Shown piece by piece: positions 1 through 12,056 of a stretch of DNA of 64,000 nt (position 1 is its first letter; each line of letters starts with the position of its first letter). The DNA comes from Portulaca oleracea (taxonomy: Eukaryota > Streptophyta > Magnoliopsida > Caryophyllales > Portulacaceae), in assembly GCA_029582165.1 (NCBI GenBank), contig CM055881.1:23107594-23171593 (forward strand), in the 5' to 3' direction. The position numbers and the translations under genes were made by a program. The notes below the pieces were generated by a model. It was not told the origin of the DNA and ran no database searches. It saw only the letters and a list, made by a program, of their open reading frames with translations.

Positions 1-2934
1 CGAGGAGTAATATTTTAGAAAATGACAAAGTTGAGTAATAGAACTCTTTCAATTTCAAAATAACGTAGCCTGAGGCTACCTCCCAATTCACTGTTAAATC
101 AATCTGTATATGAAATAAGCCAAACCACTAGGCTATAAAAAGGAGATAATTGGCTCCAAAAATAGCAAAATAATTAGTTAACAAATTGGGATTAAGCTCC
201 TTGAAACTGGCCGCCTAACTCCACTAAGATAGGAGGTGAAGCAAAGGTTGGCCACAAAATATTTCCACGGTAAAAGGTTTGTTAAAACCTCCTTCAAAGA
301 TTATGCTTCAACAACCCAAGGAAGACTCAATCAAAGTAGTAGGGAAATTAAAATAAATAAATGAGTTGGAAAATAAATTATAATGTTTAATATTATATAA
401 TTGACTGAGCCCGAAAGGTGGTACGTAACTAAAAGTTACTACCGATTGTATAGGTGGGCATCAAACAATGTTAATAGGTCAAAAGATTAATTTTAAAACA
501 CACAAATTTCCAACAATCCCCCACATGATTTAAAATTAATAAACTCAATAAAAAATAGAGTTTAAAAATAGATTATATATAATGAGTGTATAATACCATG
601 TAATAGGTGTAGGTACCTTCCGGATTTGAACTTACACTTAGCGTAAATGACTATCCATCCGAAGAAACATTAGTGGTATGATACCTTGAAATAAGTTCCC
701 TTTGACCGGATTTCAAACCACCTCACACACAATACGGGTATCACCAAGGTTCTATCTGTGGGGCGCTTTTCGATCATGCGCACGAATCTCATATCATGAG
801 TGTCATTAGGGAGTAGCCTAATTTCCCATAACGGCGACCCCACCGCCACACTCACTTAGGTGAATTCTCCAAAGGTGATCTGTGACCAAACCACCTCGCA
901 AATGTATGCATTTGGACTCATTAAGAGGAATATATCCTCACCCTCAAACGTCACATGAAGAGCACCATCATCATAGGAACGAGACCCGGGAACACCCCGC
1001 TGAAAAATATTGCATAGATTGCATATTGTGCTCTTCCAAGTCAACCTCTATATAGCAACTTCGTTGTTACCCGTTGAACTCCGTTCATGGGATCGCCATA
1101 CCTCCAGAGACGGGTTTCCACTGTGTCGACTTAATTTAGGCTTCAGTCTCATTCCCCTCGATGATTCGATTAGCTTAAAAGCTAATTTCCATTTTAAGTT
1201 GATCAACTCTTCTCTTCGTATGCTTTGATTTATCATCTCAACATTCTTGACGCATCAAGGCCTACTAAATCTGTGTCAAAACACCAGAAAAAATTTGTAA
1301 GAGATCAATTTCTATCAATATAGCATGCTACTAATTAAATTTATGAGGGTTTAACAACTCATAATAAAATGTTAGAACAAACGGCTACACAACTTCATAA
1401 AAAACATCATGACTATAAAATGTCATACTCGCCAAGATAACCCCTCATAAAAATCTAGCATCAATATCAGTAAGCATGCCTTTATAACATCCATTAAATA
1501 TCATGTCCAACAAGCTAATTAAGCATGTATTATCAACTACTTCCACCATTGTAGCTAGGCACATTAGACATTACACCATGCATTGGCCATCTTGATAATG
1601 TGGGTCACAAAATATACCACATACTTTATAGAGTAGAACACAACTCTATCTATCAAGGCCTACTATACAAAATGAATCAAGCAAATTCATGGCCAATATG
1701 ATAAACAATTTACATGCTTCTAAATGCCATATAATAACCCCCACATTAGGAGAAATGTCTCAACATAGTAGATAATCAACAACTTAAACCAAAAGGTATA
1801 TAGCATGCAACAATATAACTCCCACATTAAGGAAATTTATCACAATAGAATAAGCGATTAATAATTATACCATGATGCATAAAATTGGAACCCCCACATT
1901 TTTAGAACTTAATCCAAAAAGGGTACGTATATCAGTATATGAGCAAACACCAAAATCATGACAAAAAATTACACCCAACCTCATATAAAATATTAAGTCA
2001 TGAATATATATCACTCCTTAAGAAATGGTCACATCATAGATCACAGAACAACTTTTGATAAGCCATGCAAAAACATAGTACTCAATGAGCATGTGAAATT
2101 CTCTTTATTAGCTGCCCATCAACAAAATATCATTAAACGGACAAACAATATGTTTGTATGCTACAATTCTATTACGCAGGCATAGCTCACACTATATATC
2201 AAACACAAAATTATCCAATAAAAATTTTTCATTAATTAATCACAATGTTTGTGAATCTATAAGTTGTGATTTTGACATAGTCAATGACGTTCCCCGACAT
2301 AATATCTCAACAAAAACACATATTTATAGAACCCCACAATTCTAGAATTTAATATAGAAACAGATATATAAAATAATTATCAATATTTTAATTTCAGAGA
2401 TAAAGAACAATCGAGTTCCTCGTATTAAAGCATATAGTAGTTAGACTGTCGTTTGAGTCACACCAGTTTAGATCAAACTTGGCAAGTCTTATCAGGAAGA
2501 AAGTGATTAATTAACATATCATTAGATAAAATGTTCCTTAATATATGCACATACTTTCAAATCATAGGTCTAATGCTACATCATCATGTTTTTGCTCTAC
2601 ACAACTACACATATACATTCCCAAAAGATAAACCAGAGAGAGAGAGACCTTGAAGTTACCAAGAGGTTCCCATGGCCAGTGAGTAAGAATACCAGGTTTG
2701 GATGCCATCTCTCGCTCTCTCTCTCTATGGATCGACCAAGAAGATGAAACCCTATTCGTGTAGACCAAAAACTAGATGCAACAACCAATATATATATATA
2801 GCCAAATAATATATAATATGATGAGCATAAGTTTGCCCTCATACTCTGAATGTACGTGACAATCTCTCATTGGCTGAGAACTACGTACTTGCATACACAA
2901 TAATATAGGCCCACGAATGCAATCAGTGGAATAT
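1..2934. other. AT-rich intergenic DNA, no gene recognised
   Basis: No open frame here resembles a protein I know. The stretch at about 480-1250 is less AT-rich than its surroundings and reads like a decayed untranslated part of a retroelement, but no LTR pair, primer site or coding remnant supports a family. Phrases such as CCCCCACATTAGG, CTCCCACATTAAGG and CCCCCACATTT recur at 1740-1900, suggesting degenerate short repeats. A short GA/CT-rich stretch lies at about 2635-2730. Confidence 0.6.
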
Positions 2935-4068
2935 ATAAGTATATTTAACCATCCTTCACCTTTAGTGACAGTTTAATTAATGCCCAAGTCTAATGAAGTA
3001 TTTAGTGGTAAAAAATCGGGTTGGAGTCTTATCGGGTTCGATCAATTTGGGTATTCGGTCAAAAACCCCGAACCCCGACCCTGATCAAGTTTCAATTCGG
3101 ACAAAATAACAAGACCCGAACCTAAACCTGAACCCGAATGACTGAATTTAATTTTTTTTAAAACTAAAAATTAACTGATTACTAGATTTTGGTTAAACTT
3201 TAGATTCGTTCAATTTGAGTTCGGTTGACCGAACCCGATTATGAGGATAGTGTTCAACTCACATAAAAAGACTCAAATTTCACATTCGGTCAAACTCAGT
3301 CATCTGGTTATATTTGGTCAAAAAAATCTAGTATTCAATTAATTTTTATTTTTGACAAAAAAATAAATTTGATCATTCGGGTTAAGGTTCAGGTCTGGTT
3401 AGTTTGTCCAAATTGAAATTCGACCAAGGTCGAGGTTTGGGGTTTTTGACCGAATACCCGAATAGATTGAACCCGATATGACTGAGACTCAATGTTCTTA
3501 AACACATAGCAGTCTCACTACTAAAAATATGTGTATTACCAACCACTTTTTTCCCACCAATTTAAAATGGTTGGAAAAACCAACTATTTTAGCAACCATC
3601 TGATATTCCAACTATTTTTCAAAAAATTTTGTGGGAAAAATGGTTGGAAATTCAAACCAATTTTGCTAAAATTGGTTGGAAAATTTTCCTACCATCATTT
3701 TTCCTACTATTTGAAATTGGTTGGAAAAATGGTTAGTAATCCAACCATTTTTCCAACTATCTTCAAATAGTAGGCAAAAGGGTGGTAGGAAAATTTTCCA
3801 ACCATTTTAGTAAAATTGGTTGGAATTTCCAACCATTTTTCCTATAAAATTTTTTGGAAAATAGTTGGAATATTAAATAGTTGCAAAAATTGTTGGTTTT
3901 TCCAACCATTTTAAATTGGTTGGAAAAAGTGGTTGGTAATACACATGTTTTTAGTAGTGTCTTCTTTTTATGTCCGAATTGAAATCCGGTCAATCAGTCA
4001 AATACTTCATTGGACTTAGACTTTAATTAAATTATTACTAAAGGAGAGGGGTGGTTAAATAAAACTCT
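2935..4068. repeat. Large foldback (inverted-repeat) element, interrupted by a CACTA MITE
   Basis: The two ends are imperfect reverse complements. Left, TTTAACCATCC then TTTAGTGACA then TCTAATGAAGTATTT (2944-3003) mirrors the right end at about 3990-4060. Inside, a second mirrored pair is clear: ATTCGGTCAAAAACCCC near 3052 against GGGGTTTTTGACCGAAT near 3440. No transposase is encoded, so this is a non-autonomous foldback. I did not find a target duplication, so the outer limits are approximate. The CACTA MITE lies in its right arm and is therefore younger. Confidence 0.7.
3516..3959. mobile_element. CACTA-type MITE, 444 bp, with 3-bp target duplication
   Basis: It starts CACTACTAAAAA and ends TTTTTAGTAGTG, a perfect 12-bp terminal inverted repeat of the CACTA (EnSpm) type. 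The flanks are TCT (3513-3515) and TCT (3960-3962), the 3-bp target duplication expected of that superfamily. The body is filled with GGTTGGAAA and its reverse complement, as expected of CACTA subterminal repeats. Almost the whole element can fold on itself. It has no transposase and must have been moved by a helper. The call rests on TIR, duplication length and subterminal repeats together. Confidence 0.88.
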
Positions 4069-4617
4069 CAAATAGTAAGGTTAAAAAAATTAACTCCCCA
4101 ACCCTAAGAAAAAGTTTCAGCAAATTTTCAATCAAACTACTCATAAGTGTCTGGCTCATCATCGATCCCCGCATATGACACAAGTGCTCAGAAAGAAAAT
4201 ACCAAGTACTCGTTATGTTACATGTTAATTATCATTTAGATGACTGTCACGGTGTCCAATGTCACTTCTTGACTGAATATTTTGTATATAATATTTTATC
4301 AACAATTGTAATATTATAGTTTGATGATTATATTTTTCATTACGAATTTTATATAACACGTCATTGTCAGTATTGAGAAATAATTTCTGATCAAAATTTT
4401 TAAAGTTTGACCGCATAATTTTTAAAAACAATAATTAATATCTAACGGAGAGAGTATTTAACTTCTCCCAATAATTCAACTCTAATCAACTACTCTCTCG
4501 GTCCCTTGTGATTGTCATTTTGGTGGAGAGAAGAAATATCGAGATAATCAATAACATTAGGTAGAAAAGTATAAAATTACTTAAATTGATAAAATTAATT
4601 ATAACAGATGAATAATA
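4069..4617. other. Intergenic DNA with possible Stowaway-like ends
   Basis: AT-rich, no coding signal. AACGGAGAGAGTA (about 4444) and TACTCTCTCGGTCCC (about 4490) resemble the TACTCCCTCCGTCCC termini of Stowaway MITEs. I could not pair them into an element with convincing inverted ends. Confidence 0.4.
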
Positions 4618-4626
4618 TAGAAATAA

Positions 4627-5007
4627 GAGAAATTCCATTTGGTAGGCTTCAACTTTTGCTTATTCCAAGTTGTCAACTACTTTTTAAACTATTCCAAGTG
4701 GTAGGCTTATTTTGAAAATTATTCCAGATGGTAGGCTTATTTTGAAAATTTAAAAAATTATTCCAAGTTTTCGAGCACTTGAAATATTATTATTAGTTGT
4801 CAAACGCTTTATATATTATTCCAAGTGAGTTGGTTGTGAGATTGATAGTTTTTAAAGTGCTTGAAAACTTGGAATAATTTTAAAAATTTTCAAAATAAGC
4901 CTACCATTTGGAATAACTTTCAAATAAGCCTACCACTTGGAATATTTTCAAAAGTGGTTGACAACTTGGAATAGGCAAAAGTTGAAGCCTACCAAATGGA
5001 ATTTCCC
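4627..5007. mobile_element. Mutator-like MITE, 381 bp, with 9-bp target duplication
   Basis: The ends are long inverted repeats. The left begins GAGAAATTCCATTTGGTAGG and the right, read in reverse complement, begins GGGAAATTCCATTTGGTAGG. The pairing continues through most of the element, which is a near-complete hairpin with inner repeats of the motif ATTCCAAGTGGTAGGCTTA. TAGAAATAA is present on both sides (4618-4626 and 5008-5016). A 9-bp duplication is the signature of Mutator-like transposases. There is no coding capacity. Confidence 0.87.
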
Positions 5008-5333
5008 TAGAAATAATTTAGTTTTTTTTTCTTTTTAAACATGATATAGTCTACCGTATTACAAAATTTCGAGCCAAACAGTTGAAGTTGATCAATTTCA
5101 CCCTCAAATTTCAATTAGAGTAAATAGTGAAAATCGATCCAACAATCAAGAGCGGAAAATGTTTTTTCTAGGTTGAACAAAGGAAGTCAATTTCTTTCCT
5201 TTAGAGGAAAATGATTTTCTTTGAAGGAAATTGACTTCCTTTGAAAATGATTTTACAAACTTTTTTTTTGTCCAAACACAAGAAAATTGGGAAAATATTT
5301 TCCTAGAAAGTGTTTTCCCCTAACAAACACACC

Positions 5334-5487
5334 CTAAATTTTAACTGTTAATTATTCATAAATTGCAATGATCGAGTTACAGTATGAAATTACCTCTATT
5401 GTAATTTTTAGTAAAATATTTTTCTAATGACGGTAATTTCATATTGTAAATCATTGTAGTTTGTGAATAATTAATGATCAAAATTTA
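5334..5487. repeat. Short inverted repeat, arms about 55 bp
   Basis: The sequence at about 5336-5394, ending ATGAAATTACC, is mirrored by GGTAATTTCAT onward at about 5432-5486, with scattered mismatches and a ~37-nt centre. It could be a small foldback element or the core of a larger MITE. The sequence just after it (GGGACAGAGG near 5508) resembles a Stowaway end. No target duplication was identified. Confidence 0.6.
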
Positions 5488-5618
5488 TCAATGTATCAAT
5501 TAATTTTGGGACAGAGGTGCGTCTAATTAAGCTAATTATTTATTTTCAAATTTGACACAATCGCACATATGCAGCTAATCTCTGGCACCAATTGTAAATA
5601 GTACAAGCACCATTTGCA

Positions 5619-6004
5619 GCTCAAAATACTTTTAGCTGATAACATTTATCGCGACATATACGAGAATTTTTTGCTGCTAAAACTAACTGAAACTTTAAAA
5701 AATTCAAACGTAACTGTTTGAATCGAAATTTTATGATATGATAGTATGGACTAAAAAAGTTCAAATATGAAATTTGAGCTCCAAATATTTTCATTTGTAA
5801 CATATATCGCTACTTTTATCGACATTTTTTGCAGTTAAATATGACTAAAATTTTAGAGCAAAAAATTTAATTTCATCGGTTTGTTTCGAAAATTTATAAT
5901 ACGATAAAAATGATTAAAAAAGCTCAAATATGAATTTTGAGCTCCAAATATTTTTATTTGTAACATATATCGCTACTTATGTCGACATATACGGTCATTT
6001 TCTG
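5619..6004. repeat. Degenerate ~160-bp tandem repeat, two units plus a partial third
   Basis: The phrase GCTC(A/C)AAATA(C/T)TTTT...AACAT(T/A)TATCGC recurs at 5619, 5778 and 5941, giving periods of 159 and 163 bp. The rest of each unit, including a run ending AAAAAAG(T/C)TCAAATATGAA, also aligns between units one and two. Monomers of 150-180 bp are the usual size of plant satellite DNA, so this may be an eroded relic of a satellite. The third unit breaks off near 6004. Confidence 0.72.
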
Positions 6005-6009
6005 AAAAC

Positions 6010-6544
6010 GATTTATCTTCTACCAATCAAGAGAAAAATACAATTTTCCCCATAAAACTATTTCTTCTCGGAAATCATTTTCCTTCCAACCAAACACACT
6101 CTTAATTAAAGTATCAATTAATTTGAAACAGAAGGAGTACTAACTAATTATATTGCTCAGTAAGGTCATACATTTGCCTCTTATTGTAGTTGGATTAAAT
6201 TGATTATGCTGTCATTTGTTGGGGGATTTTGATTGTATTATACTTGGTAGTAACGAAATTGAAAGAGATGGCCGATGTTAATGAAGCTGACAACGACGTG
6301 ATGCATTGATTAAGTTTAGGTAATAATTCTGTCGAGTAACAAAAGTGTGAATGAGGGATAGGGAAGCAATAAAGGAGTGAGCACACCATTTTTGTGTGTG
6401 GTGGGAATAGAGACGAAATTCAGCATGAAAAGGTGGTTAGCCCATTCCCAAAACTGCTCATGCTTAGCTCGTTAGACATTTAATTAGGTTTTTAAAAGGG
6501 GAATAATGAAACTGCACAACTCCCTTTTTCCAAACTCACATGGG
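6010..6544. other. Intergenic DNA, no gene seen
   Basis: No coding signal. GAAACAGAAGGAGTA near 6125 looks like a lone Stowaway right end. The 6505-6556 part is pyrimidine- and T-rich and adjoins the 3' end of the minus-strand LINE. Confidence 0.4.
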
Positions 6545-6637
6545 ACTTTTTTTTTCCAAATCCGGCAAACACACCCAACACAAAACACAACAACACGCAC
6601 ACAAACCAAAACAAACATAAAAGAACCCCACCAACAC

Positions 6638-7033
6638 CTAAGAGAAGCAGCTACTGCTGCGCATGGCCTTCTTGGCCTCTTGGTGAGCTGGGTGAACCAA
6701 GCCTCTCAGAACTTTTAATATCTTGCACGCCGTCAACTTACCAACAGCCATCCGACAACTCCAAATCAGTGCTCTACATTCCACCGGTGCTCTATGCTCC
6801 TTCCACAATGCTTCAACCGCCATGTTGGAATCAGTCCAAATTAGCATCTTCGACCATCCCCGAGAGATCCCCTCCTGGAGCGCTAACAAAATAGCCCAGA
6901 GCTCACAATACACTGCTGAAGTGTTCAATCCCTTATGAACCCCAAGAGCCACTTTAACATGCTGCTTCATTAGAACCCATGCACCCATACAAGTGCCCTT
7001 GTTCTGTTTAAAAGCTCCATCCACCAACCACAC
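6638..7033 (-). pseudogene. LINE C-terminal RNase H domain
   Basis: A 131-residue frame begins MWLVDGAFK, which holds the first acidic residue. It continues with YCELWAILLAL (the catalytic Glu) and IWTDSNMAVEAL (the second Asp). This is the RNase H type found at the end of plant LINE ORF2 and in related plant RNase H-like proteins. The final His/Asp helix is degenerate. It follows the RT and zf-RVT pieces in the same orientation, but in a different frame from them, so it was joined in one polyprotein before decay. A stand-alone host RNase H-like gene is unlikely given the context. Confidence 0.82.
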
Positions 7034-7292
7034 CCCATCCTCCTCCGGATCCCCAGTAATAAGAAATCTCCTATCCCATTACCTCCGGTTGTTGCTGATG
7101 TTGTTTCTTGCTCCCTCCCTTATTTCTCCACCACCTCTCAACTCTTCGCATTTGGTCCTCCAATCCGCCTGTCGTGACTTCCACCTTGTTCAGGCAGACC
7201 TCATTTCTGGCCTTCCAAATCATCCACATAGTGCTAAAAAAGTCCCCAAGTAAGCTTCGACCTTCCTCCTTCCATCTTGATAGATAAAACAC

Positions 7293-9757
7293 TCATCCTT
7301 TCAGCCACTCTCCCCATCTAACATACTGATTTGCATCAGGGCATATTCCCATTCTTGACCCCTTCCAAATATGTTGTGCAATCAAGCAACCTCTAAACAA
7401 ATATTCCACATTTTCCTGCTCAAACCCACACCAACACTCTCCTGTCTTAGTTATCTTCCTTTTCCACCGGTTCACCCCAGTGGGAAGAGCATGAACAACA
7501 CTTTTCCACGCAAAAGTCTTTATTTTCGGTGGAGCATCACAATGCCAAAGCAGCCTCCAAAATTTGGTCTCCTGCTCGGACGGTTCTGCCTCACCTAATT
7601 CCTGTAAAAGGAACTCAAAATAGCCCCTCTTAATAGTGTACAAGGTACTATGCTTACCTGGCCATTGCAGGACATCCTGGATCCCGGTTTGTGGGGGGAA
7701 CACTTTCGCAATCCGCTTAATAGAGTCCCTTGTGAAAATCTGGTAGAGGTAGTTCCAGTTCCACGTACCCCTCCCATTGTGATCCCAAACAGCCAGGTTC
7801 TTAACCTTCATATTATCGAAATTCCCCGAGTCAACACCGGTTGTGCATTGGACACCCCCCAGGAGTCCATCTGTCATCCAAAGCCCTTATTCTGCTCCCG
7901 TCCCCAACACTCCATCGGAATTTTGATTTCGCCCCCTGAACAACCCTTCTCAAGCCTTTCCAGGTAACTGATGCGCTCGCCGGAGTTTTTACCCCCTCCT
8001 CCTGATCAATCGGCGAAGAAGCTCCATACTTATCCTTCCATAGCCGGGAAATTAGTAAGTCCTGATTTTCATAGGTCCTCCAGGCTTGCTTCAGCAGTAG
8101 GACCTTATTGTAAGCACTAATATGTCTAACCCCCAACCCCCCAGCCCCTTTCGGTTTAAAAACATTTTGTTTATTCTTCCAATGGATCGACCGGGTACCA
8201 TCCCCTTTACACCACAGGAATTTAATGATAATAGCGTTGATTTGCTCAATCACCCCATTAGGAATCAGATACACACTCAGGATATATTGATGCAAAGCCA
8301 CCAATACGACATTGATCAAAACAAGTTTCCCAGCCATAGAGAGCATATGATACTTCCAAGAGTCCAATCTCCGTCTCACATCTTCCACCATGAAACCAAA
8401 CTGATCAATTCTCTTGCGTCGGACTTTAGTTGGAACCCCCAAGTGTGTCTGAAAAAAAACACATGGAAGACTTCTAAATGTTTATGATCTGCCCCGAGGC
8501 AAAACTGAATCTATCAATCGTTTGCTTCAAAGTGAGACATGATGCCGCCTCCAACTCCGTAAAGAACAAGGCCTCATCCGCAAAGAAAAGGTGAGAAATA
8601 GGCGGCGCAGTTCTAGCCACCTTAACCCTCTGAATATTTCCAGTCCTTACCTCCTCCTCAATGGACGCCGACATAGCCTCCATACACAACAAAAATAAGT
8701 TGGGGGACAGAGGGTCCCCTTGTCGTAAACCAACTGTAGGAATGATCTCATCAGATCAAATTCCATTGACTAAGATGGTATACTGGACTGTAGTTACACA
8801 CCTCATTAGAATTTGGATCCACTTCATAGGGAACCCCATCTTTAGGAGCACCGCTTCCAGAAAGTCCCACCGAATCCGATCATAAGCCTTGCTCATGTAC
8901 ACCTTCAACGCAGCAAATTGTTTCCCCACCCGCTTAGTCGCCATATAGTGAAGAACTTCATGGACCACCATAATATTATCTTCCTTCATCCGCCCGGGAA
9001 CAAACGCCGCCTGGTTTTCCGAAACCAACGAGCCCATAACCTTCCGCAACAGGTCCACCAGACATTTTGCTATAATCCGATAGATAATGTTGCATAAACT
9101 AATTGGGTGAAACTCCCCAACCCTCTATGCTTCAGGTTTTTTCTTCAGAAGAAAGATGGAGGTATTGTTGAGCTCCCCCACGAAGACCCCATCGTTAATT
9201 GCCTCCAGCACCGTCTCCACAATCTGGTCACCGACCAGATGCCAACAATTCTGGAAAATATCTAGTGGAATCCCATCAGGACCTGGGCTCTTCCCCGGCT
9301 TGAGAGCCCGAACCACTCTCTCGACATCCCCTTTTGTGAATGGCTTGAGCAGAAACTCGCAGTCTTCATTGGTCAGAGAATTCTTAATATTCCCAATCAC
9401 TTGGCCCAACACCCTATTTCTCATTATGCCCATCGTCTGTTGGGGCCTAAAAAGCCCAGAAAACTCAGAGTGGAACTCCCTCACAAAGTCCATCTCATTA
9501 AAGCTCTCCAGCCCATTACTCAAAGTCAAGCAATTTATGCGGTTTAAAGCCTGCCGCTTCTTATACCTTTTGAAGAAAAAGGAGGTGGGTTGATCGCCCA
9601 GCCCAGCCCACTTAACCTTACTTCGTGACACCTGAAACTCATGGATCGCTCTGATCATGTCTTCCACATCTTCCCCTTTCTGCAATGCCCTAACAAAAGC
9701 CGAGTCCGTCATTCCCACCGAAGCAACCGACTCCTGGAAAACCTTCAGGCCCTCCAT
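7293..9757 (-). pseudogene. LINE reverse transcriptase, broken
   Basis: The RT fingers and palm are recognisable in pieces. The motif LKPGKSPGPDGIP lies in 9125-9757, FHPISLCNIIYRIIAK across the stop near 9125, NQAAFVPGR and KAYDRIRWDF in 8756-9058, FFADEALFF in 8474-8692, then KGAGGLGVRHI and a zf-RVT region ending in a Cys-X-Cys segment (WCGFEQ, 7293-7877). It reverse-transcribed its own RNA at nicked target DNA. It is inactive: the first Asp of motif A reads Tyr (KVYMSKAYD), the second Asp of the catalytic pair reads Glu (FADE), and there are several stops and frame changes, including TAG at about 9125. Confidence 0.87.
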
Positions 9758-9770
9758 AGCCGAGACAATA

Positions 9771-10560
9771 GGCTAAAATCTCTCTTGATTCAGCTCCATC
9801 ACCAAATTCTTCCCCATCTGCCTAATCAACCTCAACCAAGTAGAATCAACCACCAAAGGTACAAGAAAGAAGAATACACACTGACTCGTGAGCCTTCACG
9901 AGCTAGATTAGCGGCAAGTTTGATAAGCTTGATTTTGGATAAGCTCAAGCAAGCTCGGGTTTGAGCTTGTTATATAAGCGAGCCAAGCAGAGTCCTGAGA
10001 AACTCAGGTTATAAAGCTCATGAATGTAGAAAGTTGGATGATATATGTTATATTGAGATACAATTAGTTTCTAATATCTTGTGCAATGCCCGGGTTATAA
10101 AGCTCCAGTTCGAGCTCGTTACGTGAAACTAAGAAATGGGATTGGGGTGAGAGAGGCTAGGAGAATTCCGTTTTAAAACTGAGAAATAATAAAAGTCGTA
10201 ATTAAAAGCAATCCATAAGAAAGAATACAAAGAGTAACAATATCAATTAAAATTCAAAATTTAATGTTGGCCGGAAGGTCCAAAAAAATTACAAAATACT
10301 CTAAGGGGTTAAAAGCCATATACAATTCTGGTGATATAAGCTGGTAAAAATTACTCACAAAGGTATGTTGTGTAAAAGTTATTATAGTTTACCTCAGATA
10401 GGTTAAATGTATTTTACTTTAGTAAGGAGGAGATCATTAATTAATACTCCAATAAATTTTACATTTTGTCAGAAACTAATGCCAAAAGTTATTACACCAC
10501 GGTGAAGGGGTAAACGAATGCAAACTCATATAAAATAAGGTAAAATAATTTGACTATGGC
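9771..10560. other. Intergenic spacer between two LINE remnants
   Basis: No coding signal. Scattered AAGCTCGAG- and GAGCTTG-type words at 9895-10115 suggest eroded short repeats. The rest is AT-rich. Confidence 0.45.
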
Positions 10561-10562
10561 GA

Positions 10563-11111
10563 ATGACAATATTTCAAGATATACTTAGGATTACCTCCTG
10601 TGATGTTAAGAAACAAAACATTCTTGTTTGGATTTCTAGTGGATGTAGCTTGCAAGCGATTACAAGGATGGTAGCCCAAGTCACTCTCTCTAGCATGTCG
10701 CTTAATATTAATAAAGGCAGTTGTAACAACTCTACATCAGCATGTTTTCTCTGTTTACAAAATTGTCACTCGGTTTTTTTGGTGGGACTCCAAAGGACAA
10801 AACTCAATCCACTGCCGCGCGAAAACAACATTTATTTCTCCCTAAGGGAGCTGGAGGGCTAGGAATCATAGAAGCTCGAAGTTATAATCAAGATTTATTA
10901 TTGAAACAAGCTTGGAAATCTTATCATAATGAAAATATGCTAATTACAAAAGTTTGGAAAGCCAAGTACAAGGTACAGTCGCCTCTGCTCATATCAAATG
11001 ACTATAAACCTCCACAATCTGCATCGTAAGCTTAGCTAGAAAGGCCTAGTTTGAGTTGCACAATCAGCTTCTGAAATGGTGACATGGAGGGTAGGTGATG
11101 GGAAAAATAAA
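10563..11111 (+). mobile_element. Plus-strand LINE fragment, left part
   Basis: A frame at 10742-11029 contains FLPKGAGGLGIIEARSYNQD and LLLKQAWKSYHNENMLITKV. This is the post-RT connection region that the minus-strand LINE also carries (KGAGGLGVRHI), so the two are related but distinct copies. At the end, VTWRVGDGKNK leads directly into the target site of the Tekay-like LTR. The reading resumes after that LTR at 21832. Frames change within the fragment, so it is a pseudogene. Confidence 0.8.
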
Positions 11112-11488
11112 TGTACAACCCCGAAAAATTCAAAGCTGTTGACCGTTATGACGTTAGTAATTTAAGTTGACTCCGTTAATTTTTTTTAAGAAGCTATTGG
11201 CGGTCAATTCTGCTAACACTTGAGCTTGTAGGATCGTTGAGGGACTAACAAGGGTAAAATAGTAATTTTATATGTTATGGGAATGTGCTTGGGAGTGTGG
11301 GTATTTTAGTAATTTTATATGTATGACCTTAACTGTTATTACCATTATTATTCATGTGGTTTGTTTTAAGTCAATTATATGGTATTTTAGAGATTTTTGG
11401 AAAATCTAGTATTATAAATAATTAATTACTTTCAACTGTATTAATTTTCTAATTTTCTGAATTTTTTTTTCTTGTAATTAATTATGGG

Positions 11489-11496
11489 TATAAATA
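11489..11496 (+). promoter_or_regulatory. TATA box of the solo LTR
   Basis: TATAAATA sits about 377 bp into the LTR and is followed by a C/T-rich, then GC-rich leader. This matches the TATA position in the LARD LTRs, so transcription from this LTR probably started just downstream, near 11520. Confidence 0.6.
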
Positions 11497-12004
11497 CCCC
11501 TATTATTACTAACCCTAGTCTCATACATTAATATACCCCTCTCACCGTTCACCTTTGACGCTCGTCAACAACCAGCGAAGTCCCGAGGCCAATACGCCGT
11601 AAAACCCTCTTCCGACCCCTTCTTCTCCCTCTCCCTTACCTCCGAGCACCGCCTATCAGCCCCGACGGCTGCCGCTGGACGCCTCCCTGCACCACCCTCG
11701 ACAATCTCCAGCCACCAACCACAGCCACCGACCACCAGAGCAATGGTGGGAGGCTCCCGAAGTACGGCTGCCCCTGTTGTGGTGCTGTGTTGCTGCCCCT
11801 GTTCGGCCACCTCTCAATCCCTCTCCGGACGTCTTCGACAACTGCCAAAACCACCAGCAGATCGCCTGCAGTCCCAACGATGTCCGCTACCCACCACCAA
11901 GGACACCGGAGCCGCCATCGCGGCTCGAGGAGCCCCCGAAGTAGGCCTGTTATACTGACGGTGTTGCCGCTGCCGTGCGTCCGCTACCGTGAGCTTCGTA
12001 CGTG

Positions 12005-12040
<36 letters not shown>

Positions 12041-12056
12041 TATTATTATTATTATT
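12005..12056 (+). repeat. (TTA)n microsatellite
   Basis: An ATT/TTA repeat of about 17 units lies in the LTR after the GC-rich leader. Related LTRs in the window carry the same repeat at the same relative place (about 49955 and 56490). Confidence 0.9.

Larger units (their letters stand above)
6545..9770 (-). mobile_element. Decayed LINE (non-LTR retrotransposon)
   Basis: Read on the minus strand, the order is reverse transcriptase, a zinc-binding zf-RVT-type region, then an RNase H domain. This is the arrangement of plant L1-type LINEs that carry a terminal RNase H. The apurinic endonuclease and ORF1 expected upstream (above 9770) are not visible, so the element is 5'-truncated, as is common for LINEs. 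A run of T at 6548-6556, read as A on the minus strand, may be the remains of the poly(A) tail. Frameshifts and stops show it is dead. Confidence 0.85.

Noticed and set aside
670..1236. Overlapping short frames on both strands at 0.7-1.2 kb.
   Set aside because: None has a recognised motif, and opposite-strand frames of equal length suggest composition only.
4488..6138. Several Stowaway-like ends (4444, 4490, 5508, 6125).
   Set aside because: I could not pair a left and a right end with TA duplications, so no element is called.
11565..12005. Several overlapping frames on both strands in the GC-rich part of the solo LTR.
   Set aside because: The block is stop-poor because of base composition; the frames do not match each other or any family.
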